Below are positions 26,405 through 36,476 of a DNA stretch of 64,000 nt, in pieces (position 1 is the stretch's first letter; each line of letters starts with the position of its first letter). The stretch comes from Alteromonas confluentis (GTDB lineage Bacteria > Pseudomonadota > Gammaproteobacteria > Enterobacterales > Alteromonadaceae), in contig NZ_MDHN01000028.1 in the NCBI RefSeq assembly GCF_001757105.1, forward strand, positions 119,621-183,620, in the 5' to 3' direction. The translations under genes were made by a program, and so were the position numbers. The notes beneath the pieces were generated by a model. That model was not told the DNA's origin. It saw nothing but the letters and a program-made list of their open reading frames with translations, and made no database searches.

Positions 26405-26794
26405 TTACTGTAAATGTGTTTCATAGGCATCAAGGAATGACGCTACATTCTGAAACAGAGTTTCTACTTCAATAACAATACTTTCCGGTTTCGACTGAGC
26501 ACTCAGTGCGCCAAAAGCGGTGTAATATTCTTCGTCGTTAATGGTGGAAATACCTACCGTTGTCAGCGGGAATACCATGTGTGTGGATAAGATGTCATGG
26601 TTTAGCGCTGCGCGGTCTGTCACTTCCGATGCCGGAAACAGCAAGCTCTCTACCAGGATCTGCTCACCACTGATGGCCAGCCAGGCGTCAATGCCATCCT
26701 GATTGGCAATGAGCAAACAACCTGCTTCACGGGTAATGACGAAATCGTCATGTTCTTGCAAGAGGGATTCAATTTTTTCCAGATCCCACGTCAT
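26405..26794 (-). CDS. yjfI: DUF2170 (YjfI-like) protein
   Basis: A 129-residue acidic soluble protein (MTWDLEKIESLLQEHDD). Family stretches include VITREAGCLLIANQDGIDAWLAISGEQILVE and LNHDILSTHMVFPLTTVGIS. It matches DUF2170, always found beside YjfJ/PspA-like genes. It is the first gene of the leftward cassette with a visible -35/-10 pair upstream and two CGACAACA repeats in the leader. Function unknown; an adaptor or chaperone for the PspA-like partner is a reasonable guess only. Confidence 0.85.
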   Translation of the reverse strand: MTWDLEKIESLLQEHDDFVITREAGCLLIANQDGIDAWLAISGEQILVESLLFPASEVTDRAALNHDILSTHMVFPLTTVGISTINDEEYYTAFGALSAQSKPESIVIEVETLFQNVASFLDAYETHLQ

Positions 26795-26878
26795 AATGTC
26801 TCTCCTTTACGATTGAAGCGAAAATGTCGACAACACTGTAAACGACTTTTTGGGTGTCCGACAACATTCACGAGGCTC

Positions 26879-26908
26879 AGTCTAGACAAGTATGGGCAAA
26901 GTCGTCAA
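26879..26908 (-). promoter_or_regulatory. Promoter of the yjf cassette
   Basis: Read leftward, TTGACG (26903-26908) and TAGACT (26879-26884) are 18 nt apart. Transcription would start near 26872, giving a leader of about 75 nt with CGACAACA repeats at 26859-26866 and 26828-26835 (31 bp apart). Confidence 0.5.
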
Positions 26909-26979
26909 TAATCAATACCTCATTTATGTGTAAAAAAGTGTGTTTTTGTAAAAAATAACTCACAAATGGTGGTTTTATT

Positions 26980-27243
26980 ATGGCAAAAAACAACTGGCGA
27001 CAAGCTGTTGCTCGATTGGTGAAGTCGGAAATGTCTATGCGAGGTTTTAAATATCAGACACTTAGCGACAGATTGGCGGAAATCGGCGTGGAGCAGAGCG
27101 CAGATAACCTGCGAAACAAGGTAAATAAAGGTATTATGGGCGCCGATTTATTTTTACAGATAATGATGGTACTGAACGCCCGTCCTATTGCTATGCAAGC
27201 GTTGGACGACATTCTGCAAGATCTCAACAGTGGTGCAGATTAG
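26980..27243 (+). CDS. DUF6471 domain protein, small helical
   Basis: An 87-residue protein. The stretch WRQAVARLVKSEMSMRGFKYQTLSDRLAEIG with NLRNKVNKGIMGADLFLQIMMVL matches DUF6471 as I know it. The layout resembles a helix-turn-helix DNA-binding fold in which a basic helix (NLRNKVNKG) would be the recognition element. It is divergent from the yjf cassette and shares its promoter region, so it might regulate it (inference). A weak hairpin with a T tract follows at 27253-27271. Confidence 0.75.
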   Translation: MAKNNWRQAVARLVKSEMSMRGFKYQTLSDRLAEIGVEQSADNLRNKVNKGIMGADLFLQIMMVLNARPIAMQALDDILQDLNSGAD

Positions 27244-27252
27244 TTTTCTGGT

Positions 27253-27271
27253 AGGTTCTTTCGACCTTTTT
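27253..27271 (+). terminator. Weak terminator after the DUF6471 gene
   Basis: AGGTT and GACCT form a 5-bp stem (with one T-G pair) around a CTTTC loop, followed by five T. The stem is short, so termination may be partial. Confidence 0.45.
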
Positions 27272-27329
27272 CTATGACATGCGCGTCTCTTGCGTAGGCG
27301 CTTTGTTATGCATTTGCTTAATTTTAAGC

Positions 27330-27356
27330 AAAAAAAACCCGACTAAACAGTCGGGT
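27330..27356 (-). terminator. Orphan leftward terminator
   Basis: An 8-bp perfect stem with an AAAC/GTTT loop and a run of eight T on the minus strand. On the plus strand no T tract follows, so it is not a terminator for the DUF6471 gene. Confidence 0.75.
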
Positions 27357-27425
27357 CAGAATAGGATTTGTTTGGGAGAACATCATCACTATCTGTTCTA
27401 AAGCTTAACCGTTTAAGTGCGCGCT
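27330..27425 (-). ncRNA. Candidate small RNA (leftward) ending at a strong terminator
   Basis: A good terminator (ACCCGACT 27337-27344 with AGTCGGGT 27349-27356, then eight T read leftward) lies where no leftward gene ends: both flanking genes run rightward. About 95 nt upstream on the minus strand is an AT-rich box (TATTAT, near 27427-27437) that could be a -10. The predicted transcript contains an unstructured C- and A-rich stretch (TTCTCCCAAACAAATCC). This is a prediction from orphan signals only; no known RNA family was recognised. Confidence 0.4.
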
Positions 27426-27521
27426 GTATAATATTTATGCGTATTGCGAAATATAAAGAGTTATAAAAAAATATACTGATAAGTATTTATGATTTTTAAT
27501 GTACTGATTTTGAAGTGAAAA

Positions 27522-28559
27522 ATGAAATTATCTGATTTTAGTTTCGAATTGCCGGAACGTCTGATTGCCAAATATCCCACCGAAAAACGTCGTGCCAGTC
27601 GCCTGCTGTGCCTGAAAGGTTCCAGTGGTGAGGTAGTTCACCGCCAGTTTGCAGAGATGCTCGAGCTGGTGAATCCCGGCGATCTGCTGGTGTTCAATAA
27701 TACCCGGGTTATTCCGGCCCGCCTGCGAGGCAAAAAGGCCACCGGCGGTCAGATTGAAGTCCTGGTAGAACGTATTTTAGACGACCATCAGGTGCTTGCC
27801 CATGTCCGAGCCAGTAAATCTCCCAAGCCAGGCGCTGAACTGTTACTTGAAGACAACGTGAAAGTGACCGTTACCGGCAGAGAAGGGGCATTGTTTCTGC
27901 TGCAATTTGAAAAGCATGCTTCGGTGTTGTCGCAATTAGAGCAATACGGTCATATGCCATTGCCACCCTACATCGACCGTGCTGATGAGAGCAGTGACAA
28001 AGAACGTTATCAGACCGTATACAATCAGAAGCCCGGTGCGGTTGCCGCGCCAACTGCTGGCCTGCATTTCGATGATGAAATGCTTACGGCGCTGCGTGCT
28101 AAGGGCGTGAATCTGGCGTTTGTGACTCTGCATGTGGGGGCGGGCACCTTTCAGCCTGTGCGCGTGGAGAATATCAATGACCATGTCATGCATTCTGAAT
28201 ATGCAGAAGTGCCACAAGAAGTGGTGGATGTGGTGTTGAATACCAAAGCTGCTGGCAACCGCGTAATCGCAGTGGGTACTACATCCGTTCGTTCCCTGGA
28301 ATCTGCCGCGAAAGCCGCGGGTGATGAACTGATTGCGCCATTCTTTGACGATACCGATATCTTTATCTATCCAGGTTTCAATTTCAAAATCATCGATGCC
28401 ATGTTTACCAATTTCCATTTGCCGGAATCCACGCTGATGATGTTAATTAGCGCATTTGCTGGCCGTGAACATGTCATGGCTGCGTATCAAGACGCGATTG
28501 AGAAGGAATACCGCTTCTTTAGTTACGGTGACAGCATGTTTATTGAAAAAGCCGAATAG
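27522..28559 (+). CDS. queA: S-adenosylmethionine:tRNA ribosyltransferase-isomerase
   Basis: A 345-residue protein, normal for the family. It transfers and isomerises the ribosyl moiety of SAM onto 7-aminomethyl-7-deazaguanine in tRNA, giving epoxyqueuosine. Conserved stretches: [59 protein letters not shown] and [18 protein letters not shown]. It precedes tgt, its pathway partner, with a 155-nt gap that holds a separate -10 box for tgt. The purine-rich GAAGTGAA lies just before the ATG. Confidence 0.97.
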   Translation: MKLSDFSFELPERLIAKYPTEKRRASRLLCLKGSSGEVVHRQFAEMLELVNPGDLLVFNNTRVIPARLRGKKATGGQIEVLVERILDDHQVLAHVRASKSPKPGAELLLEDNVKVTVTGREGALFLLQFEKHASVLSQLEQYGHMPLPPYIDRADESSDKERYQTVYNQKPGAVAAPTAGLHFDDEMLTALRAKGVNLAFVTLHVGAGTFQPVRVENINDHVMHSEYAEVPQEVVDVVLNTKAAGNRVIAVGTTSVRSLESAAKAAGDELIAPFFDDTDIFIYPGFNFKIIDAMFTNFHLPESTLMMLISAFAGREHVMAAYQDAIEKEYRFFSYGDSMFIEKAE

Positions 28560-28636
28560 GTGTTCACTGTACTACTGACAGTGACTTGCGGTTAATTTTA
28601 CGTCCGGCGCGCTCTAGAGCATGATCTGTGCGCTGA

Positions 28637-29827
<1,191 letters not shown>

Positions 29828-29851
29828 CAACAAACGTTTAAAGAGGAATTT

Positions 29852-30190
29852 ATGAGCTTGTTTATTTCTGATGCTTACGCGCAAACCGCTGGTGGAGCTC
29901 AACAGGGCGGTGGCTTTGAAATGCTCATTATGCTGGGTGTATTTGGTCTGATTTTTTACTTTCTGCTGTATCGCCCACAGGCTAAGCGTGTAAAGGAACA
30001 CAAAAACCTAGTTTCATCGCTGGGTAAAGGCGACGAAATTCTCACCCAAGGTGGATTAGTGGGCCGCATCACTAAGGTTTCAGAAGAAAAAGATTTTATC
30101 GAAATCGCCCTGAACGACGAAACTAACATTGTTGTCCAGAAGACCGCTGTATCAGCTGTACTTCCTAAAGGCACCATGAAATCGATCTAA
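29852..30190 (+). CDS. yajC: Sec translocase accessory subunit YajC
   Basis: A 112-residue protein with one membrane helix (about 23-43, LIMLGVFGLIFYFLLYRPQ) and a cytoplasmic tail (KRVKEHKNLVSSLGKGDEILTQGGLVGRI). It joins SecDF in the holo-translocon. The N-terminal extension (about 20 residues ending GGAQQGGGF) is typical. It is followed by a hairpin before secD. Confidence 0.95.
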   Translation: MSLFISDAYAQTAGGAQQGGGFEMLIMLGVFGLIFYFLLYRPQAKRVKEHKNLVSSLGKGDEILTQGGLVGRITKVSEEKDFIEIALNDETNIVVQKTAVSAVLPKGTMKSI

Positions 30191-30202
30191 GTAATACTGC
30201 CA

Positions 30203-30225
30203 AAGCCGGGATTTTCCCGGCTTTT
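30203..30225 (+). terminator. Hairpin between yajC and secD (attenuator)
   Basis: AAGCCGGG (30203-30210) pairs with CCCGGCTT (30216-30223) around ATTTT, followed by a short T run. It lies inside an operon, so it probably lets part of transcription through, or it protects the yajC 3' end. Confidence 0.6.
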
Positions 30226-30243
30226 CGGTAAAAGGAAGTTCCT

Positions 30244-32088
30244 GTGTTAAATAAAAACTCAATCTGGAAAGTGCTGCTGACGATTGTCATCATCGGCTTA
30301 TGTGCCTTATACGCACTTCCCAATATTTACGGTGAAGATAACGCCGTTCAGATTTCAGCTGGCCGCGATGGCAAAGTCACTGAACAAATGGTGAGCCGCG
30401 TTGAGAAAGCGTTGGCAGAAAATAATATCACTGCCAAGAAAATCGAATTTGAAGGTGAGCAAATCCTGGTCCGCCTGACCAGCTCTGATGCTCAGCTTCG
30501 CGCCCGTGAGCTGCTGGAAAAAGAGCTGGGCACTGACTACTACGTGGCGATGAACCTGGCGCCGGACACCCCTGAGTGGCTGGAGAACCTGGGTGGCTCA
30601 CCCATGAAGCTGGGCCTGGACCTGCGTGGTGGTGTGCACTTCCTGATGGAAGTAGACATGAGCGAAGCCATCAAAAAATCGCTGGAAGATGCCGAAAACG
30701 GTTTCAAGTCCTCGTTGCGTGAAGAAGGACTGCGCTACCGCACGGTTACCCAACGTGATAATTATCTGGATATTCAGTTCCGCGACCAGGAAACCCTGGA
30801 AAGTGCGGAATTCTTTTTGCGTAATCAGAACCGCGACCTGACTTTTGAAGAAGTGGAGGGCATGACCCTGCGCGCCTCATTCTCAGAAGCGAAATTGACC
30901 GAAATCCGCGACAACGCGGTTAAGCAGAATATCACCATTATCCGTAACCGTGTTAACCAGCTGGGTGTTGCCGAGCCGTTGGTACAGAAGCAAGGTGCTG
31001 ATCGTATCGTGGTGCAGTTACCGGGCATCCAAGATACCGCCCGCGCGAAGGAAATCCTGAACGCCACTGCAACCCTGGAATTCAGAATGGTCGACCTCGA
31101 CCACGACGTAGCTGATGCGGTAAACGGTCGTGTACCTGCCGGTTCACAGCTTATTGATGATCAAAACGGTCGCCCGCAGTTGCTGGAAAAACGCATTATG
31201 TTAACCGGTAACCACATCACTGACGCCAACAGCGGCGTAGATGAATACGGTATTCCTCAAGTTAACATCTCGCTGGATTCTGAAGGCGGCAACAAGATGT
31301 CCCGTTCTACACGCAGCAACATTGGCAAGCCTATGGCTACCGTGTTTATCGAATACAAGTCCACCGGCGAGCGTAACGCCGACGGTAAACTGGTATTTGA
31401 AAAGCATGAAGAAGTAATTAGCGTGGCGACCATTCGAGCACAGTTAGGTAGCAGCTTCCGTATTACTGGTCTGGACTCGCCAAAAGAAGCCCGCGACCTG
31501 TCACTGCTGCTACGTGCCGGTGCGCTGATTGCGCCTATTCAAATTGTTGAAGAACGTACCGTTGGCCCAAGCCTGGGTGCAGAAAACATCGAAATGGGTA
31601 TGCAAGCCATCGTATGGGGTCTCGCTGCGGTTCTCGTTTTCATGATTATCTACTACAAGGCGTTTGGTCTGATTGCCAACGTGGCGTTGGTAAGCAACCT
31701 GGTCATTATTATTGGCGTAATGTCGATGATTCCGGGTGCAACCTTAACGTTGCCGGGTATGGCAGGTATCGTACTGACAGTAGGTATGGCGGTTGACGCT
31801 AACGTTCTAATCTTCGAGCGTATTCGTGAAGAGCTTCGTGACGGCCGCAGTCCGCAGCAGGCCATCCACTTAGGTTACGACAGTGCATTCTCGACCATTC
31901 TTGATGCCAACGTAACCACCTTTATCGCCGGTATGATTCTGTTCGCAGTAGGTACAGGCCCGATTAAAGGCTTCTCTATCACGCTGATGATTGGTATCGC
32001 GACTTCTATGTTCACTGCCATTCTGGTTACACGTGTTATCACCAATGCTATCTGGGGTGGTCGCCGGGTAACGTCGCTGCCGATTTAA
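30244..32088 (+). CDS. secD: Protein translocase subunit SecD
   Basis: A 614-residue inner-membrane protein. The first helix is at 9-27, a large periplasmic domain (P1) follows to about 440, and five more helices with the D4-D5 motifs [28 protein letters not shown] [19 protein letters not shown] and [11 protein letters not shown]. SecD uses the proton gradient to pull proteins out on the periplasmic side. The start codon is GTG, as in E. coli, 18 nt beyond the hairpin; AAGGAAG is the ribosome site. Confidence 0.97.
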   Translation: MLNKNSIWKVLLTIVIIGLCALYALPNIYGEDNAVQISAGRDGKVTEQMVSRVEKALAENNITAKKIEFEGEQILVRLTSSDAQLRARELLEKELGTDYYVAMNLAPDTPEWLENLGGSPMKLGLDLRGGVHFLMEVDMSEAIKKSLEDAENGFKSSLREEGLRYRTVTQRDNYLDIQFRDQETLESAEFFLRNQNRDLTFEEVEGMTLRASFSEAKLTEIRDNAVKQNITIIRNRVNQLGVAEPLVQKQGADRIVVQLPGIQDTARAKEILNATATLEFRMVDLDHDVADAVNGRVPAGSQLIDDQNGRPQLLEKRIMLTGNHITDANSGVDEYGIPQVNISLDSEGGNKMSRSTRSNIGKPMATVFIEYKSTGERNADGKLVFEKHEEVISVATIRAQLGSSFRITGLDSPKEARDLSLLLRAGALIAPIQIVEERTVGPSLGAENIEMGMQAIVWGLAAVLVFMIIYYKAFGLIANVALVSNLVIIIGVMSMIPGATLTLPGMAGIVLTVGMAVDANVLIFERIREELRDGRSPQQAIHLGYDSAFSTILDANVTTFIAGMILFAVGTGPIKGFSITLMIGIATSMFTAILVTRVITNAIWGGRRVTSLPI

Positions 32089-32100
32089 GGAACCGTAATC

Positions 32101-33042
32101 ATGCAATTTTTATCATTAAACCATACGGTTAACTTTATGAAACTGCGATTGGCCACCATGGTCCTGTCGACAGTGCTTATTCTTGGCTCACTGGTTTCAC
32201 TGGGAATGAACAGCCTCAACTGGGGTCTGGATTTCACCGGCGGTACCCTGATTGAAGTGGGCTACGAAGAGTCAGCAGACCTGGAAAAAATCCGCGCTGA
32301 GCTTGCTGGTGCTGATTTTGAAGATGCCGTTGTGCAGAATTTCGGTAGCAGTCAGGATGTGCTTATCCGCATCGCGCCACGTGAAGGTGTGAAAGCCTCT
32401 GCCATTGGCGATCAGGTGTTAGCGGCATTACGTGAAGACGGTGAAACCGTTGACATGCGCCGTATCGAGTTTGTTGGTCCTCAGGTAGGTGACGAACTGA
32501 CAGAGCAGGGTGGTCTGGCTATGCTGGTCGCACTGCTGTGTATCCTCGTCTACGTTGCCATGCGTTTTGAATGGCGCTTCGCGCTGGGCTCTGTAGCCGC
32601 TCTGATTCACGACGTTATCCTTACGCTGGGTCTGTTCTCTGTACTGCAGATCGAATTCGACCTCACTGTACTGGCGGCCGTGCTGGCGGTTATCGGTTAC
32701 TCACTCAACGATACTATCGTTGTGTGTGACCGTATCCGTGAAAACTTCCGCAAAATCCGTAAGGGTGAGCCGGTTGAGATTGTGAATATTTCTCTGTCGC
32801 AAACGCTGAACCGTACTATCATTACTTCACTGACCACAGTGCTGGTTCTGATCGCGCTGTTCTATAAAGGTGGTGCACTTATCCACGGGTTTGCTACGGC
32901 GCTGCTGTTCGGTATTGCGGTAGGTACTTATTCATCTATCTACATTGCCAGCTCCGTTGCACTTGCACTGGGGATCAGTAAAGAAGATCTGATGCCGGTA
33001 GAGGTTGAGAAAGAAGGTGCCGATATGGACCCATTGCCATAA
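32101..33042 (+). CDS. secF: Protein translocase subunit SecF
   Basis: A 313-residue partner of SecD with six membrane helices. Family marks are NWGLDFTGGTLIEV, RRIEFVGPQVGDEL, GYSLNDTIVVCDRIREN and LNRTIITSLTTVLVL. It sits 12 nt downstream of secD. A C-terminal acidic tail ends MDPLP. A terminator follows 24 nt after the stop. Confidence 0.97.
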   Translation: MQFLSLNHTVNFMKLRLATMVLSTVLILGSLVSLGMNSLNWGLDFTGGTLIEVGYEESADLEKIRAELAGADFEDAVVQNFGSSQDVLIRIAPREGVKASAIGDQVLAALREDGETVDMRRIEFVGPQVGDELTEQGGLAMLVALLCILVYVAMRFEWRFALGSVAALIHDVILTLGLFSVLQIEFDLTVLAAVLAVIGYSLNDTIVVCDRIRENFRKIRKGEPVEIVNISLSQTLNRTIITSLTTVLVLIALFYKGGALIHGFATALLFGIAVGTYSSIYIASSVALALGISKEDLMPVEVEKEGADMDPLP

Positions 33043-33066
33043 CAGGCGATGCACACTAACTTTCTA

Positions 33067-33092
33067 AAAGGTCGCTTAAAGCGGCCTTTTTT
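33067..33092 (+). terminator. Terminator after secF
   Basis: AAAGGTCGCT (33067-33076) and AGCGGCCTTT (33080-33089) form a 10-bp stem with one G-T pair, then TTT. Confidence 0.88.
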
Positions 33093-33093
33093 A

Positions 33094-33214
33094 TTGGCTC
33101 AACATCGAGAATGCCTGGTAAACGGAGGGAAGTTGAAAGGACGTTTGAAAATGGCTGTTGGGCTGTGATTGACGACTCACACGTGGAGCCAGCAGAACGC
33201 CTAACGCTAAAACG
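33094..33214. other. Intergenic stretch between the secF and suhB terminators
   Basis: About 120 nt between two terminators with no coding signal, no hairpin with a T tract and no promoter-like pair that I can see. Confidence 0.4.
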
Positions 33215-33243
33215 AAAAAACCAGCGTGTTTCCGCTGGCTTTT
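33215..33243 (-). terminator. Terminator for suhB (bidirectional)
   Basis: CCAGCG (33221-33226) pairs with CGCTGG (33233-33238), with six A on one side and T on the other. It lies about 110 nt past the suhB stop. Confidence 0.8.
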
Positions 33244-33304
33244 ATGCTTTTTTGCCGCTGAACCTATCTACCGATAAGCCTAGTCAGCAATTTGTATAAC
33301 GGCG

Positions 33305-33368
33305 TAGTCTTTCAGGAGCTTAGACTCTCAGGAGGTTAGCCTTTCAGATGTTTAGCCTTTTAAATGTT
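33305..33368 (-). repeat. Four 16-nt degenerate tandem repeats overlapping the suhB stop
   Basis: Reading leftward there are four contiguous 16-nt units each ending CTA: AACATTTAAAAGGCTA, AACATCTGAAAGGCTA, ACCTCCTGAGAGTCTA and AGCTCCTGAAAGACTA. The first covers the last codons and stop of suhB; the others extend the copy into the 3' untranslated region. Confidence 0.7.
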
Positions 33369-34131
33369 TTACAAGGCCCTGAACCACTTTCGGGCTGCCG
33401 GCAACGATTTCGCCTTTATAAAGAGGGTCGTTGTTGCCTTTAAAGTCTGTTACCAGACCGCCAGATTCACGCACTAATAATTCACCCGCTGCGATATCCC
33501 AAGCTTTAATGCCGCGCTCCCAGTAACCGTCCATACGGCCAGCTGCAACGTAGGCCAAATCCAGTGCCGCACTACCACCACGACGAATGTCACCGCACTC
33601 ATGGAAAATTTTATTCAGGCCCATAGCGTACTCACCAAACTGCGTCTTATTTTTAAACGGCAGAGCTGTCGCCAATACAGTTTCAGTTAAATCACGAGGC
33701 TTGGTTACACGGATACGATAACCGTTCAGCTGAGCACCTTGACCGCGGCTGGCAGTGAAAATTTCGCTACGAATAGGATCAAATACCACAGCCTGGTCTA
33801 AACGGCCTTTATGCAGGAGGGCAATAGAAACGCAGAAGTGAGGAATACCTTTTACAAAATTAGTGGTTCCGTCTAATGGGTCGATAACCCACTGAAAATC
33901 TGAATCCTTACCGTGTGTTTCGCCAGTCTCTTCACCCAGGAAGCTGTGGTCTGGGAACGATTGCTGAATCTTGTTAATGATTGCCTTTTCCGCTTCTCTG
34001 TCGATCTGCGTTACATAGTCATTGGCGCCTTTTTCTTCTTTAGTCAGGTCAGCACGATTCTCAAAACCGCGCACAATGATTGTTCCGGCAACACGCGCAG
34101 CGCGCACCGCAATATTCAGCATAGGATGCAT
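33352..34131 (-). CDS. suhB: Inositol-1-monophosphatase / Nus factor SuhB
   Basis: A 259-residue protein of the lithium-sensitive phosphatase fold. Metal-site motifs: GEETG (66-70), DPLDGTTNF (84-92) and WDIAAGELLVRESGG. In enterobacteria SuhB also binds the rRNA antitermination complex. It is divergent from trmJ, the normal gammaproteobacterial arrangement. The 3' end shows tandem 16-nt duplications. Confidence 0.96.
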   Translation of the reverse strand: MHPMLNIAVRAARVAGTIIVRGFENRADLTKEEKGANDYVTQIDREAEKAIINKIQQSFPDHSFLGEETGETHGKDSDFQWVIDPLDGTTNFVKGIPHFCVSIALLHKGRLDQAVVFDPIRSEIFTASRGQGAQLNGYRIRVTKPRDLTETVLATALPFKNKTQFGEYAMGLNKIFHECGDIRRGGSAALDLAYVAAGRMDGYWERGIKAWDIAAGELLVRESGGLVTDFKGNNDPLYKGEIVAGSPKVVQGLVKHLKG

Positions 34132-34339
34132 AAGTAAACCACCAATTGTAAAAGATCAGGATAAACGCTGTATGGATTTTGACCATACACGTCAAAAGCG
34201 CGCGAAGTTTACCAGACAAGATAAAATATGCAATGGCAAGCGGTTAAAAATACGCCCTCATGCCGTGAAGCGAAATAGCCATCCAGATTGCTATTGTGCT
34301 ATTATCCGCCACCCGCAAAACAGGTGAAAGGTTTTACTC

Positions 34340-35053
34340 ATGCTCGAGAATATCAGAATTGTATTGGTTAACACGTCCCATACCGGCAACATCGGCTCCA
34401 CAGCCCGGGCGATGAAAACCATGGGCCTGAGTAATCTTTATCTTGTTGACCCAGTAAGCGCACCCGATGGCCACGCCAGTGCCCTGGCAGCCGGAGCGGG
34501 TGATGTTCTGGCAAATGCGAAAACCGTCGCCACATTACAGGAAGCGGTGGCTGACTGCGGATTAGTGGTTGGCACGTCTGCCCGTTCGCGCACGCATTCC
34601 TGGCCTATGCTCGAACCGCGTAGCTGTGGTCGTAAACTTATCGAAGAAGTGCCAAATTATCCGGTAGCGCTGGTATTTGGCCGGGAAAATAACGGCCTTA
34701 CTAATGAAGAGCTGCAGCAATGTCATTTCCACGTATGTATTCCGGCCAATCCGGAATATAGCTCATTGAACCTGGCCGCCGCAGTTCAAACGTTATGTTA
34801 CGAAGTACGCATGGCGTGGCTTGAAAAAGAAGCATTCCCGCCGACCGAGAACGACTATCCACTGAATGATGATCTCGAACGATTTTATACTCACCTGGAA
34901 AGCACGCTTACAGGCACAGGCTTTATTGTTAAGAACCATCCCGGCATGGTGATGACCAAACTGCGTCGCCTATTTAATCGCGCGCGCCCGGAAAGCGCGG
35001 AGCTGAACATTCTGCGCGGTATCCTGTCGTCCATCGACAAGTCTGTGAAGTGA
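34340..35053 (+). CDS. trmJ: tRNA (cytidine/uridine-2'-O-)-methyltransferase TrmJ
   Basis: A 237-residue SPOUT methyltransferase. Family stretches: [38 protein letters not shown] and [23 protein letters not shown], which form the knotted SAM site. It methylates position 32 in tRNA anticodon loops. It is divergent from suhB and 10 nt upstream of cysE. Confidence 0.96.
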   Translation: MLENIRIVLVNTSHTGNIGSTARAMKTMGLSNLYLVDPVSAPDGHASALAAGAGDVLANAKTVATLQEAVADCGLVVGTSARSRTHSWPMLEPRSCGRKLIEEVPNYPVALVFGRENNGLTNEELQQCHFHVCIPANPEYSSLNLAAAVQTLCYEVRMAWLEKEAFPPTENDYPLNDDLERFYTHLESTLTGTGFIVKNHPGMVMTKLRRLFNRARPESAELNILRGILSSIDKSVK

Positions 35054-35063
35054 GGCATGAAGC

Positions 35064-35885
35064 ATGTTTTCAGGAATCAAAGAAGACGTTAAAGGGGTCT
35101 TTCACCGTGATCCGGCAGCTCGTAATACCTTTGAAGTACTGACCAACTATCCTGGTCTGCACGCTATCTGGCTGCATCGTGTTAGTCATAAATTATGGAC
35201 CCACGATTTTAAATGGCTGGCACGCAGTTTATCGACGTTCAGCCGTTGGCTCACCGGCGTGGAAATTCACCCTGGTGCCACCCTTGGACGCCGTTTCTTT
35301 ATCGACCATGGCATGGGCGTGGTGATTGGGGAAACCGCCATTATCGGTGACGACGTGACGATTTATCATGGCGTTACGTTGGGCGGAACCAGCTGGAAAG
35401 CAGGCAAACGTCACCCCACACTGGAAAACAATGTAGTGGTAGGTGCCGGTGCCAAGGTGCTCGGTCCAATCGTGATTTCAGAGGGTGCCAAGATTGGATC
35501 AAATTCGGTGGTGGTGAAAGACACGCCTGCCGGAGCCACTGTGGTAGGTATTCCCGGTCGTATTGTTAAAACGCAAAAATCTGCACCTGATGATGCTCGC
35601 GTGGCGAAACGCCATAAAATTGCTGAAAAATACGGATTCGATGCTTACGCAGTCGCTACCGACAATCCTGACCCGGTGGCCAATGCCATGGGCGTAATGC
35701 TCGAGCACATCCATCAGATGGACAGCAAAGTGGAAGAATTGTGCGGTGTGATACGTTCCCTTGGCGGTGACGTATGTACAGATAACCTTCAAGCGATTAA
35801 AGCTGAGGATTTTGCCGAAACCGGTATCGATCCGGTCATTCCACAGCAGGGTGAAGTACTCGACGATTTTGACCCAAAAATCTGA
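35064..35885 (+). CDS. cysE: Serine O-acetyltransferase
   Basis: A 273-residue CysE. The N-terminal helical part (to about 65) is followed by a left-handed beta helix with the signature [26 protein letters not shown] and the [16 protein letters not shown] loop. It makes O-acetylserine, the precursor of cysteine, which feeds the two cysteine desulfurases encoded just downstream. A C-terminal extension of about 70 residues is more acidic than in short forms. It is 11 nt from trmJ. Cysteine feedback inhibition is expected from the family. Confidence 0.93.
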   Translation: MFSGIKEDVKGVFHRDPAARNTFEVLTNYPGLHAIWLHRVSHKLWTHDFKWLARSLSTFSRWLTGVEIHPGATLGRRFFIDHGMGVVIGETAIIGDDVTIYHGVTLGGTSWKAGKRHPTLENNVVVGAGAKVLGPIVISEGAKIGSNSVVVKDTPAGATVVGIPGRIVKTQKSAPDDARVAKRHKIAEKYGFDAYAVATDNPDPVANAMGVMLEHIHQMDSKVEELCGVIRSLGGDVCTDNLQAIKAEDFAETGIDPVIPQQGEVLDDFDPKI

Positions 35886-35900
35886 TTAACCTGATAGATA

Positions 35901-35950
35901 ATACTTGACTAAATTACTAGGTTAAATACTTGACCATTTTAGTCGGGAAT
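35901..35950 (+). promoter_or_regulatory. Two tandem IscR type 1 boxes in front of iscR
   Basis: The second, 35926-35950, matches the E. coli type 1 consensus at all but two positions (ATACTTGACC...TAGTCGGGAAT). The first, 35901-35925, is a weaker copy starting ATACTTGACT. They lie back to back, start to start 25 bp, and contain TTGAC elements that could be -35 boxes. This is the classic layout for iscR autorepression by the [2Fe-2S] form. Confidence 0.72.
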
Positions 35951-35987
35951 GTAACAATTCCGGCCCTGATTACGCTGGGAGAAAGTC

Positions 35988-36476
35988 ATGAAATTAACCT
36001 CAAAAGGACGTTACGCGGTCACGGCAATGCTTGACGTGGCGCTACATTCTACCCGTGGACCCGTGCCACTGGCGGACATCTCAGAACGTCAGGAAATTTC
36101 GCTTTCCTATCTTGAACAATTATTCTCTCGGTTGCGCAAAGAAAAGCTGGTAGACAGCGTGCGCGGACCCGGCGGCGGTTACTTATTAGGCCGTGACGCC
36201 ATGCGTATTGCGGTTGGTGAAGTTATACGCGCCGTTGATGAATCTGTCGATGCCACTCGTTGTCAGGGTCAGGCAGACTGCCAGGGCGGCGAACGCTGTC
36301 TTACGCACAGCCTGTGGCAGGATTTGAGCGACCGCATTAGCGTGTTCCTCGACTCTATTACCCTTGGCGAATTGATGTCGCAGCGTCAGGTGCAGGAAGT
36401 TGCAGGCCGTCAAGACAAAAACACCTCAGTTCTCAAACCACTTGATGATATTAAGGTAAGCATCCAGTTGTCATGA
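35988..36476 (+). CDS. iscR: Fe-S cluster-sensing regulator IscR
   Basis: A 162-residue Rrf2-family regulator. The winged HTH occupies residues 1-80 ([25 protein letters not shown]), and the cluster ligands Cys92, Cys98, Cys104 and His107 have E. coli spacing. It senses [2Fe-2S] supply and controls the following genes. The stop overlaps the iscS start by 4 nt, so it is translationally coupled to it. Confidence 0.96.
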   Translation: MKLTSKGRYAVTAMLDVALHSTRGPVPLADISERQEISLSYLEQLFSRLRKEKLVDSVRGPGGGYLLGRDAMRIAVGEVIRAVDESVDATRCQGQADCQGGERCLTHSLWQDLSDRISVFLDSITLGELMSQRQVQEVAGRQDKNTSVLKPLDDIKVSIQLS

